This document shows, piece after piece, positions 16,547-25,742 of a DNA stretch of 64,000 bases. The notes under the pieces are model-generated. The model searched no databases and was not told where the DNA came from. It saw nothing but the letters and a program-made list of their open reading frames with translations. The position numbers and the translations under genes are program-made. The first letter of the stretch is position 1. The number at the start of each line of letters is the position of its first letter. The DNA is from Pseudorhodoferax sp. Leaf265 (GTDB lineage: Bacteria; Pseudomonadota; Gammaproteobacteria; Burkholderiales; Burkholderiaceae_C), in the NCBI RefSeq assembly GCF_001422365.1, contig NZ_LMMT01000001.1, positions 474,820 to 538,819 on the forward strand, written 5' to 3'.

Positions 16547-17335
16547 ATGTCCAGCCGACTCGCACAGCAATCCATCATCGTCACCGGCGCAGGCCGCGGC
16601 ATCGGCGCATCGATCGCCCGGGGCCTGGCCGCGCAAGGCGCCCGCCTGACCATCGCCGACATCGACGCCGACAGTGCCCAAGCCGTGGCCCGCGCGCTCC
16701 GCGAGCAGGGCGGAGAGGCCATTGCCGTGCCGGTGGACGTGAGCCAGCGCGCCAGCGTCAAGGCCATGGTCGAAGCCACGGTGGCGAAGTTCGGTCGGCT
16801 CGACGGCATCTTCAACAACGCCGGCATCGCGCAGACGCGCGCCTTCCTCTCGATCACCGAAGACGACTGGCACCGCGTGATGGACATCAACGCCCTCGGC
16901 GTGCTGATCGGCATGCAGGAGGCGGCCAAGCAGATGATCGCGCAAGGCGGCGGCGGCAAGATCGTCAACACCGCATCGATCGCCGGCAAGCAAGGCTACG
17001 CGCCGCTGGCCCACTACTGCGCCAGCAAGTTCAGCGTGGTGGCGCTGACGCAGGCCGGCGCGCGCGCCTTCGGCGAACACCAGATCAAGGTCAACGCGAT
17101 CTGCCCCGGCGTGGTCGCCACCGACATGTGGAAGCTGATCGACCAGGGCTTCCGCAGCGAAGGCATGACGACACACGAGAACGAGGCCTTCGACAAGTTC
17201 TCCGCCGACATCCTGCTCGGCAGGCCGTCCACGGCCGACGACCTGGTCGGCGTCTCGTGCTTCCTCGCCTCGCCGGATTCGGACTACATGACCGGCCAGT
17301 CGCTGGTGGTCGACGGCGGCATGGTCCTGGTCTGA
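16547..17335 (+). CDS. SDR dehydrogenase, acetoin reductase/butanediol dehydrogenase type
   Basis: A 262-residue classical short-chain dehydrogenase: NAD-binding TGAGRGIG, NNAG motif, and the catalytic Ser-Tyr-Lys (NTASIAGK, YCASK). The insertion around residues 190-220 (IDQGFRSEGMTTHENEAFDKF) is typical of meso-2,3-butanediol dehydrogenase/acetoin reductase and also of some sorbitol dehydrogenases. ACAGGAG precedes the ATG at 16547. It is the first gene behind the sigma-54 promoter and is followed 76 nt later by a zinc alcohol dehydrogenase. Confidence 0.82.
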   Translation: MSSRLAQQSIIVTGAGRGIGASIARGLAAQGARLTIADIDADSAQAVARALREQGGEAIAVPVDVSQRASVKAMVEATVAKFGRLDGIFNNAGIAQTRAFLSITEDDWHRVMDINALGVLIGMQEAAKQMIAQGGGGKIVNTASIAGKQGYAPLAHYCASKFSVVALTQAGARAFGEHQIKVNAICPGVVATDMWKLIDQGFRSEGMTTHENEAFDKFSADILLGRPSTADDLVGVSCFLASPDSDYMTGQSLVVDGGMVLV

Positions 17336-17411
17336 CACGTCCCCCCCCTCTGCACTGCCATGGCGAACGTCCGCCATGCGTGCAGGCATTTCCATCCCAC
17401 TGGAGACAAGC

Positions 17412-18509
17412 ATGAACAGCACGACCATCGAACACCAACGCAGCATGCAAGCCGCCGTCTGGCACGGACGCCACGACATCCGTGTCCAGGAGGTGCCGGT
17501 GCCGCAGGCACCGCCCGCCGGCTGGGTCAAGATCCGCGTGCACTGGTGCGGCATCTGCGGATCGGACCTGCACGAGTACCTGGCCGGCCCGGTCTTCATC
17601 CCCGTCGACCATCCCCACCCGCTCACCGGCCTCAAGGGGCAGTGCACGCTGGGACACGAGTTCAGCGGCGAGATCGCCGAGCTCGGCGACGGCGTCACCG
17701 ACTACACCGTCGGCGAGCGCGTGACGGCCGACGCCTGCCAGCATTGCGGCAAGTGCTACTACTGCACGCACGGCCTGTACAACATCTGCGAGAACCTCGC
17801 GTTCACCGGCCTCATGAACAACGGCGCATTCGCCGAGTACGTGAACGTTCCGGCCGAGCTGCTCTACAAGCTGCCCGAGAACTTCCCCACCGAAGCCGGT
17901 GCGCTGATCGAGCCGCTCGCGGTCGGCCTGCATGCCGTCAAGAAGGCCGGCAGCATCGTCGGCAAGACCGTCGTGGTGGTGGGCGCTGGCACCATCGGCC
18001 TGTGCACCATCATGTGCGCCAAGGCGGCCGGCGCCGGCCGCATCATCGCGCTGGAGATGTCGTCGGCGCGCAAGGCGAAGGCACTGGAGGTCGGCGCCAG
18101 CATCGTCATCGACCCCAAGGAATGCGATGCCATCGCCGAGACCAAGGCACTGACCGGCGGCTACGGCGCCGACGTGTCGTTCGAATGCATCGGCAACAAG
18201 AACACCGCCAAGCTGGCGATCGACGTGATCCGCAAGGCGGGGCGTTGCGTCATGGTGGGCATCTTCGAAGAGCCCAGCCACTTCAATTTCTTCGAGCTGG
18301 TGGCGACCGAGAAGGAGGTCATCGGTTCGCTGGCCTACAACGGCGAGTTCGCCGACGTGATCCGCTTCATCGCCGATGGCCGCATCGACGTCCAGCCCCT
18401 GATCACCGGCCGCATCACGCTGGCCGACATCGTCACACGCGGCTTCGAGGAACTGGTCAACAACAAGGACGGCAACGTCAAGATCATCGTCCAGCCGGTC
18501 GCTGGCTGA
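17412..18509 (+). CDS. bdhA: Zinc-dependent 2,3-butanediol dehydrogenase
   Basis: A 365-residue medium-chain dehydrogenase. The catalytic zinc site is seen in CGICGSDLHEY and LGHEFSGEI. Four structural-zinc cysteines lie in CQHCGKCYYCTHGLYNIC. The Rossmann motif is VVGAGTIG. The HPHPLTGLKGQ segment before the GHE motif is characteristic of bacterial 2,3-butanediol dehydrogenases. With the upstream SDR it would interconvert butanediol and acetoin stereoisomers. The acetoin-cleaving acoABC genes are not in the window. Confidence 0.8.
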   Translation: MNSTTIEHQRSMQAAVWHGRHDIRVQEVPVPQAPPAGWVKIRVHWCGICGSDLHEYLAGPVFIPVDHPHPLTGLKGQCTLGHEFSGEIAELGDGVTDYTVGERVTADACQHCGKCYYCTHGLYNICENLAFTGLMNNGAFAEYVNVPAELLYKLPENFPTEAGALIEPLAVGLHAVKKAGSIVGKTVVVVGAGTIGLCTIMCAKAAGAGRIIALEMSSARKAKALEVGASIVIDPKECDAIAETKALTGGYGADVSFECIGNKNTAKLAIDVIRKAGRCVMVGIFEEPSHFNFFELVATEKEVIGSLAYNGEFADVIRFIADGRIDVQPLITGRITLADIVTRGFEELVNNKDGNVKIIVQPVAG

Positions 18510-18705
18510 TCCGGCAGCCAGACCCTTCCCCTCTCGCTCCCCTCGTCCCAGCCTGTCCCGCGCCGCATCTGCCGGCGCGGGCCGGCCTGCGCCTGGCCGG
18601 CCACGCGGTGGGCCGGGTGCGCACCAGGATCCATGCCATGCCATCTTCGCCATCCGCCATGTCCGCCGTCGATGCCGCCCCGGCTTCGGCGTACTCGCGA
18701 CCGGC

Positions 18706-19135
18706 ATGGGCGGATGGCCGTGGACCGACCACGGCCTGGCGCCCACCCACAGCGGGCTGGCCCAGCTGGCTTGCGGGGGCTGCCTCACCGCGCTGGGCTA
18801 CCTGCTGCTGGTCTACCCTGGTGTGTCGGGCGCGCCGCAGCCGCACGCGGTGCTGCTGCCCCTGCCCGTGACCATCGGCTGGTTCTACTCGGTCATCGTG
18901 GCGTGGCTTGCCACCTTCCTCATCTTCGACAACTGGCCGTGGACCTGTTGCGTTCGTGGTCTACACGCGCTGGTTCGCGCATGCGGTGCTGCACGAGGCG
19001 GACATCGTCCCCGGCTTCGGTGGCGATCCGCTGACCTGGGTCGACCTGCTGAACTTCGTGATGCTGATCTACGCCGTGTACTTCCAGTTCTACGGCCTGG
19101 CCAGGCGCAGCGTGGCCGCCACGCGCGCGGCGTGA
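18706..19135 (+). pseudogene. Broken small membrane-protein gene
   Basis: Two hydrophobic halves lie in different frames. The first (from ATG 18706) reads through LTALGYLLLVYPG and VTIGWFYSVIVAWLATFLIFDNWPW. Near 18945 the membrane-protein character moves to the +1 frame (VAFVVYTRWFAHAVLHEAD ... LLNFVMLIYAVYFQFYG), which ends at 19135. This fits a frameshift or small internal deletion. I do not recognise the family. The rest of 18510-19300 shows no other gene. Confidence 0.5.
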
Positions 19136-19246
19136 GCCAGCGCGCGGCGTGGCCACCGTAGCCGCGCGATGCGCTTGCGCAGGGTTGTTGCGCAAGGCAG
19201 CAGCCCCTCGGCAACGCTGGTTTCAAAGGGGCCGCCGGAACTTTCC

Positions 19247-19252
19247 TAAAAT
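19247..19252 (+). promoter_or_regulatory. Possible -10 of the HU-like gene
   Basis: TAAAAT (5 of 6 to consensus), 49 nt before the ATG at 19301. No clear -35 was found. Confidence 0.4.
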
Positions 19253-19300
19253 CGCCCGGCGCGACATTGCGCATTTCCGATTCCAAAGAAGTATCTCGAC

Positions 19301-19813
19301 ATGGCAACTGCTAAGAAAACCGCTCCCCTGAAGAAGACTGCCACCGCCAAGGCGGTTGTGCCCGCCAAGAAGGCGGCTCCTGCCAAGGCAGCCGCTCCTG
19401 CCAAGAAGGCAGCCGCTCCCGCGAAGACGGCCGCTCCTGCGAAGAAGCCCGTGGTGGCCAAGACGGCCGCACCCGCCAAGGCCGCAGCCGGCCCGCTGAA
19501 GCCCATCAAGACCGCGTTCAACAAGACCAGCCTGCAAGCGCACCTGGCCGAGTTGTCCGGCGCCGAGCCGAAGACGGTCAAGGCCGTGCTGACCGCGCTG
19601 GAAGCCACGATGGTCGCCTCGCTGAACAAGAAGGGCCTCGGAGAGTTCACGCTGCCCGGCCTGATCAAGGTCACGTCCGTCGCGATTCCCGCCAAGAAGA
19701 AGCGCCGTGGCATCGACCCCTTCACCAAGGTCGAGCGCGAGTTCGCCGCCAAGCCCGCCACCGTGCGCGTGAAGGTGCGCTCGCTGAAGAAGCTGAAGGA
19801 CGCAGCGCTGTAA
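19301..19813 (+). CDS. HU-like DNA-binding protein with Lys/Ala-rich N-terminal tail
   Basis: A 170-residue nucleoid protein in two parts. Residues 1-65 are a low-complexity histone-H1-like tail of PAKKAA-type repeats. Residues ~68-170 are an HU/IHF fold (FNKTSLQAHLAELSG at its start, then GEFTLPGLIKVTSV and a basic arm KKKRRGIDPFT). Such tailed HU proteins are known in Burkholderiales and probably compact DNA; the tail contributes extra non-specific binding. It stands alone, with a hairpin between it and urtE. Confidence 0.85.
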   Translation: MATAKKTAPLKKTATAKAVVPAKKAAPAKAAAPAKKAAAPAKTAAPAKKPVVAKTAAPAKAAAGPLKPIKTAFNKTSLQAHLAELSGAEPKTVKAVLTALEATMVASLNKKGLGEFTLPGLIKVTSVAIPAKKKRRGIDPFTKVEREFAAKPATVRVKVRSLKKLKDAAL

Positions 19814-19853
19814 AGCGTGTCCGGGTGCCGCCAGCCACGGCAGCACCCACTCT

Positions 19854-19885
19854 GTGCAGCCGGGCCGGCGCCGCCCCGGCTGCAC
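19854..19885. terminator. Bidirectional hairpin between HU gene and urtE
   Basis: A perfect 11-bp stem (GTGCAGCCGGG / CCCGGCTGCAC) with a 10-nt loop, ending one base before the urtE stop codon. It separates the convergent genes. There is no strong T-tract. Confidence 0.55.
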
Positions 19886-20584
19886 TCAGATCGCCACCAG
19901 CTGGCGAATCCCCTTCTCCTGCATCTCGCTGCCCGGCCCGCGCGCGATGAACACACCGCGCTCCATGACCAGGTACTCGTCCGCGAGTTCCTCGGCGAAG
20001 TCGTAGTACTGCTCGACCAGCAGGATGGCCATGTCGCCGCGGTCGGCCAGCATGCGGATCACGCGGCCGATGTCCTTGATGATGCTGGGCTGGATGCCCT
20101 CGGTCGGCTCGTCCAGGATCAGCAGTTTGGGCTTGGGCGCCAGCGCCCGCGCGATCGCCAGCTGCTGCTGCTGCCCGCCCGAGAGGTCGCCGCCGCGGCG
20201 GTGGATCATCTGCTTCAACACCGGGAACAGTTCGAACAGCTCGGCCGGGATCGGCGTGCTGCCGCTCTTGTAGGCCAGGCCCATGCGCAGGTTCTCCTCC
20301 ACCGTGAGCCGCGCGAAGATCTCGCGGCCCTGGGGCACGAAGCCCATGCCGGCGCGTGCGCGCTCATAGGGCGTGCGGCCCTGGATCGGCTTGCCGTCGA
20401 ACTCCATGGTGCCGGTCTTGATCGGCACCAGGCCCATCAGCGATTTGAGCAGCGTGGTCTTGCCCACGCCGTTGCGGCCCAGCAGCACGGTGACCTTGCC
20501 CAGCTGCGCATCCAGGCTCACATCGCGCAGGATGTGCGAGCCGCCGTAGTACTGGTTGACGCCTTTGACGCTCAGGATGCTCAT
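19886..20584 (-). CDS. urtE: Urea ABC transporter ATPase UrtE
   Basis: A 232-residue LivF-type ATPase: Walker A GRNGVGKTT, signature LSGGQQQQ, Walker B LLILDEPTEG. GIQPSIIKDIG and YYDFAEEL are typical of UrtE. It is the last gene of urtABCDE, 1 nt after urtD. It powers high-affinity urea import together with UrtD, UrtB and UrtC. Confidence 0.93.
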   Translation of the reverse strand: MSILSVKGVNQYYGGSHILRDVSLDAQLGKVTVLLGRNGVGKTTLLKSLMGLVPIKTGTMEFDGKPIQGRTPYERARAGMGFVPQGREIFARLTVEENLRMGLAYKSGSTPIPAELFELFPVLKQMIHRRGGDLSGGQQQQLAIARALAPKPKLLILDEPTEGIQPSIIKDIGRVIRMLADRGDMAILLVEQYYDFAEELADEYLVMERGVFIARGPGSEMQEKGIRQLVAI

Positions 20585-20585
20585 T

Positions 20586-21458
20586 TCATCGTCCCAGGTA
20601 AACCTCGATCACACGCTCGTCGGCCTGCACCTCGTCGAGCGTGCCCTGCGCCAGCACCGAGCCGTCGCACAGCACCGTGACGATCTCCGAGATCGTGCGG
20701 ATGAAGCTCATGTCGTGCTCCACCACCATCAGCGAATGCTTGCCCTTGAGCGTGAGGAACAGCTCGGCCGTGCGCGCCGTTTCCTCATCGGTCATGCCGG
20801 CCACGGGCTCGTCCAGCAGCAGCAGCTTGGGGTCCTGCATCAGCAGCATGCCGATCTCCAGCCACTGCTTCTGGCCGTGGGAGAGGTTGCCCGAGAGCCG
20901 GTTCACGCTGTCGGCCAGATGGATGGTGTGCAGGATCTCGGCCAGCCGGTCGCTCTGGCGCGAGTCCAGCCGGTGCAGCATCGAGGGCAGCACGTTCTTG
21001 TCGGTCTTGAGCGCCAGCTCCAGGTTCTCGAACACCGTGAGCTGCTCGAACACCGTGGGCTTCTGGAACTTGCGGCCGATGCCCAGCTGCGCGATCTCGG
21101 GCTCGGTGTGGCGCAGCAGGTCGATGGTGCTGCCGAAGAACACCGTGCCCTTGTCCGGCCGCGTCTTGCCCGTGATGATGTCCATCATCGTGGTCTTGCC
21201 GGCCCCGTTGGGGCCGATGATGCAGCGCAGCTCGCCGGGTGCGATGTCCAGGCTCAAGCCGTTGATGGCCTTGAAGCCGTCGAACGAGCGGTGCACGTCC
21301 TCCAGGTACAGGATGCGGCCGTGCGTGACGTCCACCTCGCCCGGCGTGGCGATGCGCGAGAAACCGGCCTCGCGGCCACCCGACTCGGTCTTGCCGAGCT
21401 CGGCCACCGCGGTGCGCTCCAGGCGCTGCGCGCCCTCTTCCATCAGATCCGGCGTCAT
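20586..21458 (-). CDS. urtD: Urea ABC transporter ATPase UrtD
   Basis: A 290-residue LivG-type ATPase: Walker A GPNGAGKTT, signature NLSHGQKQW (the UrtD variant of LSGGQ), Walker B LLLLDEPVAGM. About 45 N-terminal residues precede the usual domain start. The ATG at 21458 overlaps the urtC stop (ATGA), so translation is coupled. The long open frame further upstream is the antiframe of urtC. Confidence 0.93.
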   Translation of the reverse strand: MTPDLMEEGAQRLERTAVAELGKTESGGREAGFSRIATPGEVDVTHGRILYLEDVHRSFDGFKAINGLSLDIAPGELRCIIGPNGAGKTTMMDIITGKTRPDKGTVFFGSTIDLLRHTEPEIAQLGIGRKFQKPTVFEQLTVFENLELALKTDKNVLPSMLHRLDSRQSDRLAEILHTIHLADSVNRLSGNLSHGQKQWLEIGMLLMQDPKLLLLDEPVAGMTDEETARTAELFLTLKGKHSLMVVEHDMSFIRTISEIVTVLCDGSVLAQGTLDEVQADERVIEVYLGR

Positions 21459-22675
21459 GCGCGCTCCTCCTTGCCGCGTGCGAGCAGATTGCGCGCCAGA
21501 CCCACCACGCCGTGCGGCAGGTACAGCGTCACGAGAATGAACATGGCGCCCAGGAAGTACAGCCAGTACTCGGGGAACACCGTGGTGAACCAGCTCTTGG
21601 CGCCGCTCACGAGGAAGGCGCCGACGATGGGGCCGATCAGCGTGGCCCGGCCGCCCACCGCGGCCCAGATCGCGATCTCGATGGAGTTGGCCGGCGACAT
21701 CTCGGTCGGGTTGATGATGCCGACCTGCGGCACGTACAGCGCGCCGGCCACGCCGCACATCATGGCCGACAGTGTCCAGATGGTCAGCTTGTAGCGCAGC
21801 GGGTTGTAGCCCGAGAACATCACGCGGCTCTCGGCGTCGCGGATGGCTTGCAGCACGCGTCCGAACTTGCTCTGCACCAGCCAGCGCGCGAACAGGAAGA
21901 AGCCCAGCAAGGTCAGCCCCGTGACCACGAACAGCGTCATGCGCATCTGCTGCGTGGCGATCGGGATGTCCACGATGCGCTTGAAATCCGTGAAGCCGTT
22001 GTTGCCACCGAAGCCCGTCTCGTTGCGGAAGAACAGCAGCATGGCCGCGAAGGTCAGCGCCTGCGTGATGATGGAGAAGTACACGCCCTTGATGCGCGAG
22101 CGGAACGCGAAGTAGCCGAACACGAAGGCCAGCAGCCCCGGCACCGCCACCACCAGGATCATCTGCAGCACGAAGGAGCCGCTGAAGGTCCAGTGCCAGG
22201 GCAGTTCCTTCCAGTCCAGGAAGACCATGAAGTCGGGCAACTCGCTCTTGTAGTTGCCTTCCAGGCCGATCTGGCGCATGAGGTACATGCCCATCATGTA
22301 GCCACCCAGCGCGAAGAACAGGCCGTGGCCCAGTGACAGGATGCCGGTGTAGCCCCAGATCAGGTCCATCGCCAGCGCCGCGATGGCGTAGCACATGATG
22401 CGGCCGAGCACGGCCACGGTGTAGTCCGACAGGTGCAGCGCGCTGCCCTCGGGCACCCAGAGGTTGAGCACCGGCGCCAGCGCGCAGACGGCCAGCAGCG
22501 CGGCGAAGAAGGCGGCCCAGCCGGGCCGGGTCAGCAGCGGCGCGCGGCCCGGCAGCGTGACAGCCGGGCGCACGATGGGAGGCGGTGGCGGCGGTGGCGG
22601 CGGCACCTCGGTGCCGGCCTCTGCCGCCAGCGCGCGTTCGATCGAAGACATGGGTGTACTGCTCATGGGATTCAA
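21455..22675 (-). CDS. urtC: Urea ABC transporter permease UrtC
   Basis: A 406-residue LivM-type permease with about ten membrane helices. Its N-terminus carries a Pro run (eight consecutive Pro around residue 23). GYTGILSLGHGLFFALGGY and the cytoplasmic EAA-like loop (AIRDAESRVMFSGYN) are characteristic of UrtC. It overlaps urtB upstream by 4 nt and urtD downstream by 4 nt. Confidence 0.93.
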   Translation of the reverse strand: MNPMSSTPMSSIERALAAEAGTEVPPPPPPPPPIVRPAVTLPGRAPLLTRPGWAAFFAALLAVCALAPVLNLWVPEGSALHLSDYTVAVLGRIMCYAIAALAMDLIWGYTGILSLGHGLFFALGGYMMGMYLMRQIGLEGNYKSELPDFMVFLDWKELPWHWTFSGSFVLQMILVVAVPGLLAFVFGYFAFRSRIKGVYFSIITQALTFAAMLLFFRNETGFGGNNGFTDFKRIVDIPIATQQMRMTLFVVTGLTLLGFFLFARWLVQSKFGRVLQAIRDAESRVMFSGYNPLRYKLTIWTLSAMMCGVAGALYVPQVGIINPTEMSPANSIEIAIWAAVGGRATLIGPIVGAFLVSGAKSWFTTVFPEYWLYFLGAMFILVTLYLPHGVVGLARNLLARGKEERA

Positions 22676-24267
22676 GCCTCCGCGCTGCGGCCCTTCATCG
22701 CGAAGATGCCCTGCGGCCGCTTCTGGATGAAGACGATGATGAGGACCAGCACGGCGATCTTGGCCAGCACCGCGCCGGCCCAGCCCTCGAACAGCTTGTT
22801 CAGGATGCCCAGGCCCAGCGCGGCGTAGACCGTGCCGGCCAGTTGGCCCACGCCGCCCACCACCACGACCATGAAGGAGTCGACGATGTAGCTCTGGCCC
22901 AGGTCCGGCCCCACGTTGCCGACCTGGCTCAGCGCGCAGCCGGCCAGGCCCGCGATGCCTGAGCCCAGCGCGAAGGCATAGGTGTCGATGCGCGCGGTGT
23001 TCACGCCCATGCAGGAGGCGATGGGACGGTTCTGCGTCACGCCCCGCACGAACAGGCCCAGCCGCGTGCGGCCGATCAACCAGGCCACGGCGCCCAGCAC
23101 CAGCAGCGCGAACACGATGATGAGCACGCGGTTCCAGGGCAGCGCCAGGTTGGGCAGCAGCTGCACGCCGCCGCTCATCCAGGACGGACTTTCCACGGCC
23201 ACGTTCTGCGCGCCGAAGGTCGTGCGCACGAGCTGCATCAGCACCAGGCTGATGCCCCAGGTGGCCAGCAGCGTCTCCAGCGGCCGGCCGTACAGGAAGC
23301 GGATCACGCCGCGCTCGAGGATCGCGCCGACCAGCGCCGAGGCCAGGAAGGCGGCCGGGATCGCGGCGATCAGGTAGGCGTCGAAGGCGCCCGGCAGGTA
23401 CTTCTGGAACAGGCCCTGCACCACGTAGGTGGCGTAGGCGCCGATCATCATGAGCTCGCCGTGGGCCATGTTGATCACGCCCATCAGGCCGTAGGTGATG
23501 GCCAGGCCCAGCGCCACCAGCAGCAGGATGGAGCCCAGGCTCACGCCCGTGAAGGCCTGGCCCAGGCGTTCGCCCCAGACCAGGCCGGCGTCGATGCTGG
23601 CGATGGCGGCGACGATGGCCTTCTTGACGGCCGGATCCTGCTCTTCGGCCAGCCGCTCGTTGAGCAGCAGCTTGGTGGCCGGGCGCTTGTTCTCCGAAAG
23701 CGTGGCCGCGGCGGCGAGGCGCTTGGCCGGGTCCTCGCTGGACAGCAGGCCGCCGGCACGCGCCAGTTCCAGCTGTTCGCGGATGCCGGCGTCCTTCTCG
23801 ATGGCCAGGGCCTTGTCGAGCAGCGGCAGCCGCGCTTCGGACGGCGCGCCGGCCAGTGCGCGGGCCGCATCGGCGCGCACGCTGGTGTCCTCGCTGCGCA
23901 GCTGCAGCGCGGCCAGCGCCACGTCGAGCTCGCCCCGCATCAGGTTGTTGTTGACCACGTCCTCGGCGTCGGCTGGCACTGCCACTTCCGCGCCGGTCAC
24001 CGGGTCATGGCCCTTGTCGCCCTGCATGACGAAGACCTTGTCGGCCGTGAAGCGCACGGTGTCGTCCGACAGCGCCTGCAGGAAGGCCACGGTCTTCGCG
24101 TCGCCTTTCTCCACGGCCTCGATGACGGCGGCCGTGATGGCCTCGATGCGCTCGGACGACGTGCCCGAGGCCATGGCCAGTGCGGCCTCGTTGGTCAGCG
24201 CGTGCGCCGAGGCGACAGCGCCGAACAGCGCCAGCGCCGTGGCTAGCGTGCGGATCCATGTTCGCAA
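22672..24267 (-). CDS. urtB: Urea ABC transporter permease UrtB
   Basis: A ~531-residue UrtB with a secreted N-terminal domain (~200 residues of helical repeat-like sequence, SERIEAITAAVIEAVEKGD) before a LivH-type permease (GVINMAHGELMMIGAY, RTRLGLFVRGVTQNR). The domain order is normal for UrtB. I chose the TTG at 24265-24267: AGGGGG lies 5 nt upstream and the product opens with a good signal peptide (RTWIRTLATALALFGAV...AHA). An ATG at 24327 in frame is the alternative but would bury the signal peptide and span a hairpin. Confidence 0.9.
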   Translation of the reverse strand: MRTWIRTLATALALFGAVASAHALTNEAALAMASGTSSERIEAITAAVIEAVEKGDAKTVAFLQALSDDTVRFTADKVFVMQGDKGHDPVTGAEVAVPADAEDVVNNNLMRGELDVALAALQLRSEDTSVRADAARALAGAPSEARLPLLDKALAIEKDAGIREQLELARAGGLLSSEDPAKRLAAAATLSENKRPATKLLLNERLAEEQDPAVKKAIVAAIASIDAGLVWGERLGQAFTGVSLGSILLLVALGLAITYGLMGVINMAHGELMMIGAYATYVVQGLFQKYLPGAFDAYLIAAIPAAFLASALVGAILERGVIRFLYGRPLETLLATWGISLVLMQLVRTTFGAQNVAVESPSWMSGGVQLLPNLALPWNRVLIIVFALLVLGAVAWLIGRTRLGLFVRGVTQNRPIASCMGVNTARIDTYAFALGSGIAGLAGCALSQVGNVGPDLGQSYIVDSFMVVVVGGVGQLAGTVYAALGLGILNKLFEGWAGAVLAKIAVLVLIIVFIQKRPQGIFAMKGRSAEA

Positions 24268-24302
24268 GGCAACCCCCTGATGTTGGTGTTCTGGATGTGA
24301 AA

Positions 24303-24323
24303 GAAGGGGCGCGCGGCCCCTTC
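24303..24323 (-). terminator. urtA-urtB intergenic hairpin (attenuator)
   Basis: A perfect 8-bp stem (GAAGGGGC, loop GCGCG, GCCCCTTC) lies between urtA and urtB. Such hairpins commonly protect the binding-protein transcript or partly terminate it, giving more UrtA than permease. Confidence 0.55.
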
Positions 24324-24349
24324 TCATGTGTGGCGCCAGGTGGAGCCGC

Positions 24350-25606
24350 TCACTTCTTCTCGGGCTCGTCCTTCTTCTTGTCGTTGCCTTCGATGAACGG
24401 GCTCCAGGGCTGGGCCTTGACCGGGGCCTTGGTGCGCCAGACCACGTTGAACTGACCGTCCGGGCGGATCTCGCCGATCAGCACGGGCTTGTGCAGGTGG
24501 TGGTTCTTCGCGTCCATGGTCAGCGTGAAGCCGCTGGGCGCATTGAAGGTCTGGCCGGCCATGGCGGCGATGACCTTGTCGGAGTCGGTGGACTTGGCCT
24601 TCTCCACGGCCTGCTTCCACATGTGGATGCCGACGTAGGTGGCTTCCATCGGGTCGTTGGTCAGCGGCTTGGTGGACTGGCCGGGCAGCTTCTTGGCCTT
24701 GGCGTAGTCGCTCCACTGCTTGATCCAGGCCGTGTTGGTCGGGTTCTTGACGCTCATGAAGTAGTTCCACGAGGCCAGGTGGCCGGCCAGCGGCTTGGGA
24801 TCGAGGCCGCGCAGTTCTTCCTCGCCCACGCTGAAGGCCACCACGGGCACGGTCTTGGCGTTCAGGCCGGCGTTGCCCAGTTCCTTGTAGAACGGGATGT
24901 TGGAGTCGCCGTTGATGGTGGAGACCACGGCCGTCTTGCCGCCGGTGCTGAACTTCTTGATGTCGGCGACGATGGTCTGGTAGTCGCTGTGGCCGAACGG
25001 CGTGTAGGTCTCCATGATGTCGGCGTCCGCCACACCCTTGGACTTCAGGAACGCGCGCACGATCTTGTTGGCGGTGCGCGGGTACACGTAGTCGGTGCCC
25101 AGCAGCACCCAGCGCTTGGCGGCGCCACCTTCCTTGCCCATCAGGTATTCCACGGCGGGGATGGCCTGCTGGTTCGGCGCGGCGCCCGTGTAGAACACGT
25201 TCTTGGACAGTTCCTCGCCCTCGTACTGCACGGGGTAGTACAGCAGCGCGTTGTTCTCTTCATAGACCGGCAGCACCGACTTGCGGCAGACCGAGGTCCA
25301 GCAGCCGAAGGTCACGGCGACCTTGTCCTGGCCGATCAGCTGCTTGGCCTTCTCGGCGGCCAGCGGCCAGTTGGAGGCGGTGTCGATCACCACGGGCTCG
25401 AGTTTCTTGCCCATCACGCCGCCCTTGGCGTTGATGTCTTCGATGGTCATCAGCGCCATGTCCTTGAGCGCCGTTTCCGAGATGGCCATGGTGCCGGACA
25501 GCGCGTGCAGCACGCCGACCTTGATGGTGTCCTGGGCGTGGGCGGCGGAGAAGCCGGCCAGCGCGAGGGCCGCGGTGACGGCCTGGAGGGTGAAGCTGCG
25601 TTGCAT
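24350..25606 (-). CDS. urtA: Urea ABC transporter substrate-binding protein UrtA
   Basis: A 418-residue periplasmic binding protein with a signal peptide ending SAAHAQ. DTIKVGVLHALSGTMAISE opens the mature fold, and TFGCWTSVCRKSVLPV, NALLYYPVQYEGEE and GTDYVYPRTANKI are hallmarks of UrtA/AmiC-like receptors. It is the promoter-proximal gene of urtABCDE. The tail is Lys/Glu-rich. Upstream is a palindrome-bearing promoter shared in design with the fmd operon. Confidence 0.95.
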   Translation of the reverse strand: MQRSFTLQAVTAALALAGFSAAHAQDTIKVGVLHALSGTMAISETALKDMALMTIEDINAKGGVMGKKLEPVVIDTASNWPLAAEKAKQLIGQDKVAVTFGCWTSVCRKSVLPVYEENNALLYYPVQYEGEELSKNVFYTGAAPNQQAIPAVEYLMGKEGGAAKRWVLLGTDYVYPRTANKIVRAFLKSKGVADADIMETYTPFGHSDYQTIVADIKKFSTGGKTAVVSTINGDSNIPFYKELGNAGLNAKTVPVVAFSVGEEELRGLDPKPLAGHLASWNYFMSVKNPTNTAWIKQWSDYAKAKKLPGQSTKPLTNDPMEATYVGIHMWKQAVEKAKSTDSDKVIAAMAGQTFNAPSGFTLTMDAKNHHLHKPVLIGEIRPDGQFNVVWRTKAPVKAQPWSPFIEGNDKKKDEPEKK

Positions 25607-25679
25607 TCGGAGTGCTCCCGTTGGTGGTTGGTTCGGTCCGGTCCGACAAGCCTGTGGGCCTTGTCTGACCTTGGGAGCG

Positions 25680-25724
25680 ATCCTAGGGAGAACCCCGAAA
25701 GGGGTCTGTACGCCAGGTGGCGTA
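25680..25724 (-). promoter_or_regulatory. urtA promoter with TACG palindrome
   Basis: TACGCCAGGTGGCGTA (25709-25724) is a perfect 7+2+7 palindrome. On the minus strand it is followed after exactly 23 bp by TAGGAT (25680-25685), a likely -10. A GNRA-capped hairpin (ACCCC-GAAA-GGGGT) fills part of the spacer. The centre would lie near -43, the usual place of a class II activator. Same motif and spacing at 28024-28068 and 34643-34687. Confidence 0.6.
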
Positions 25725-25742
25725 TGTGGTGCTTGGGACAGA

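Noticed and set aside
14195-17698. A 1167-codon minus-strand open frame over the activator and SDR genes
   Set aside because: It runs antisense to two clear genes and has no recognisable domain.
19313-19500. Repeats in the HU-like gene as a DNA repeat array
   Set aside because: The periodicity comes from the PAKKAA-type protein tail, not from a non-coding repeat.
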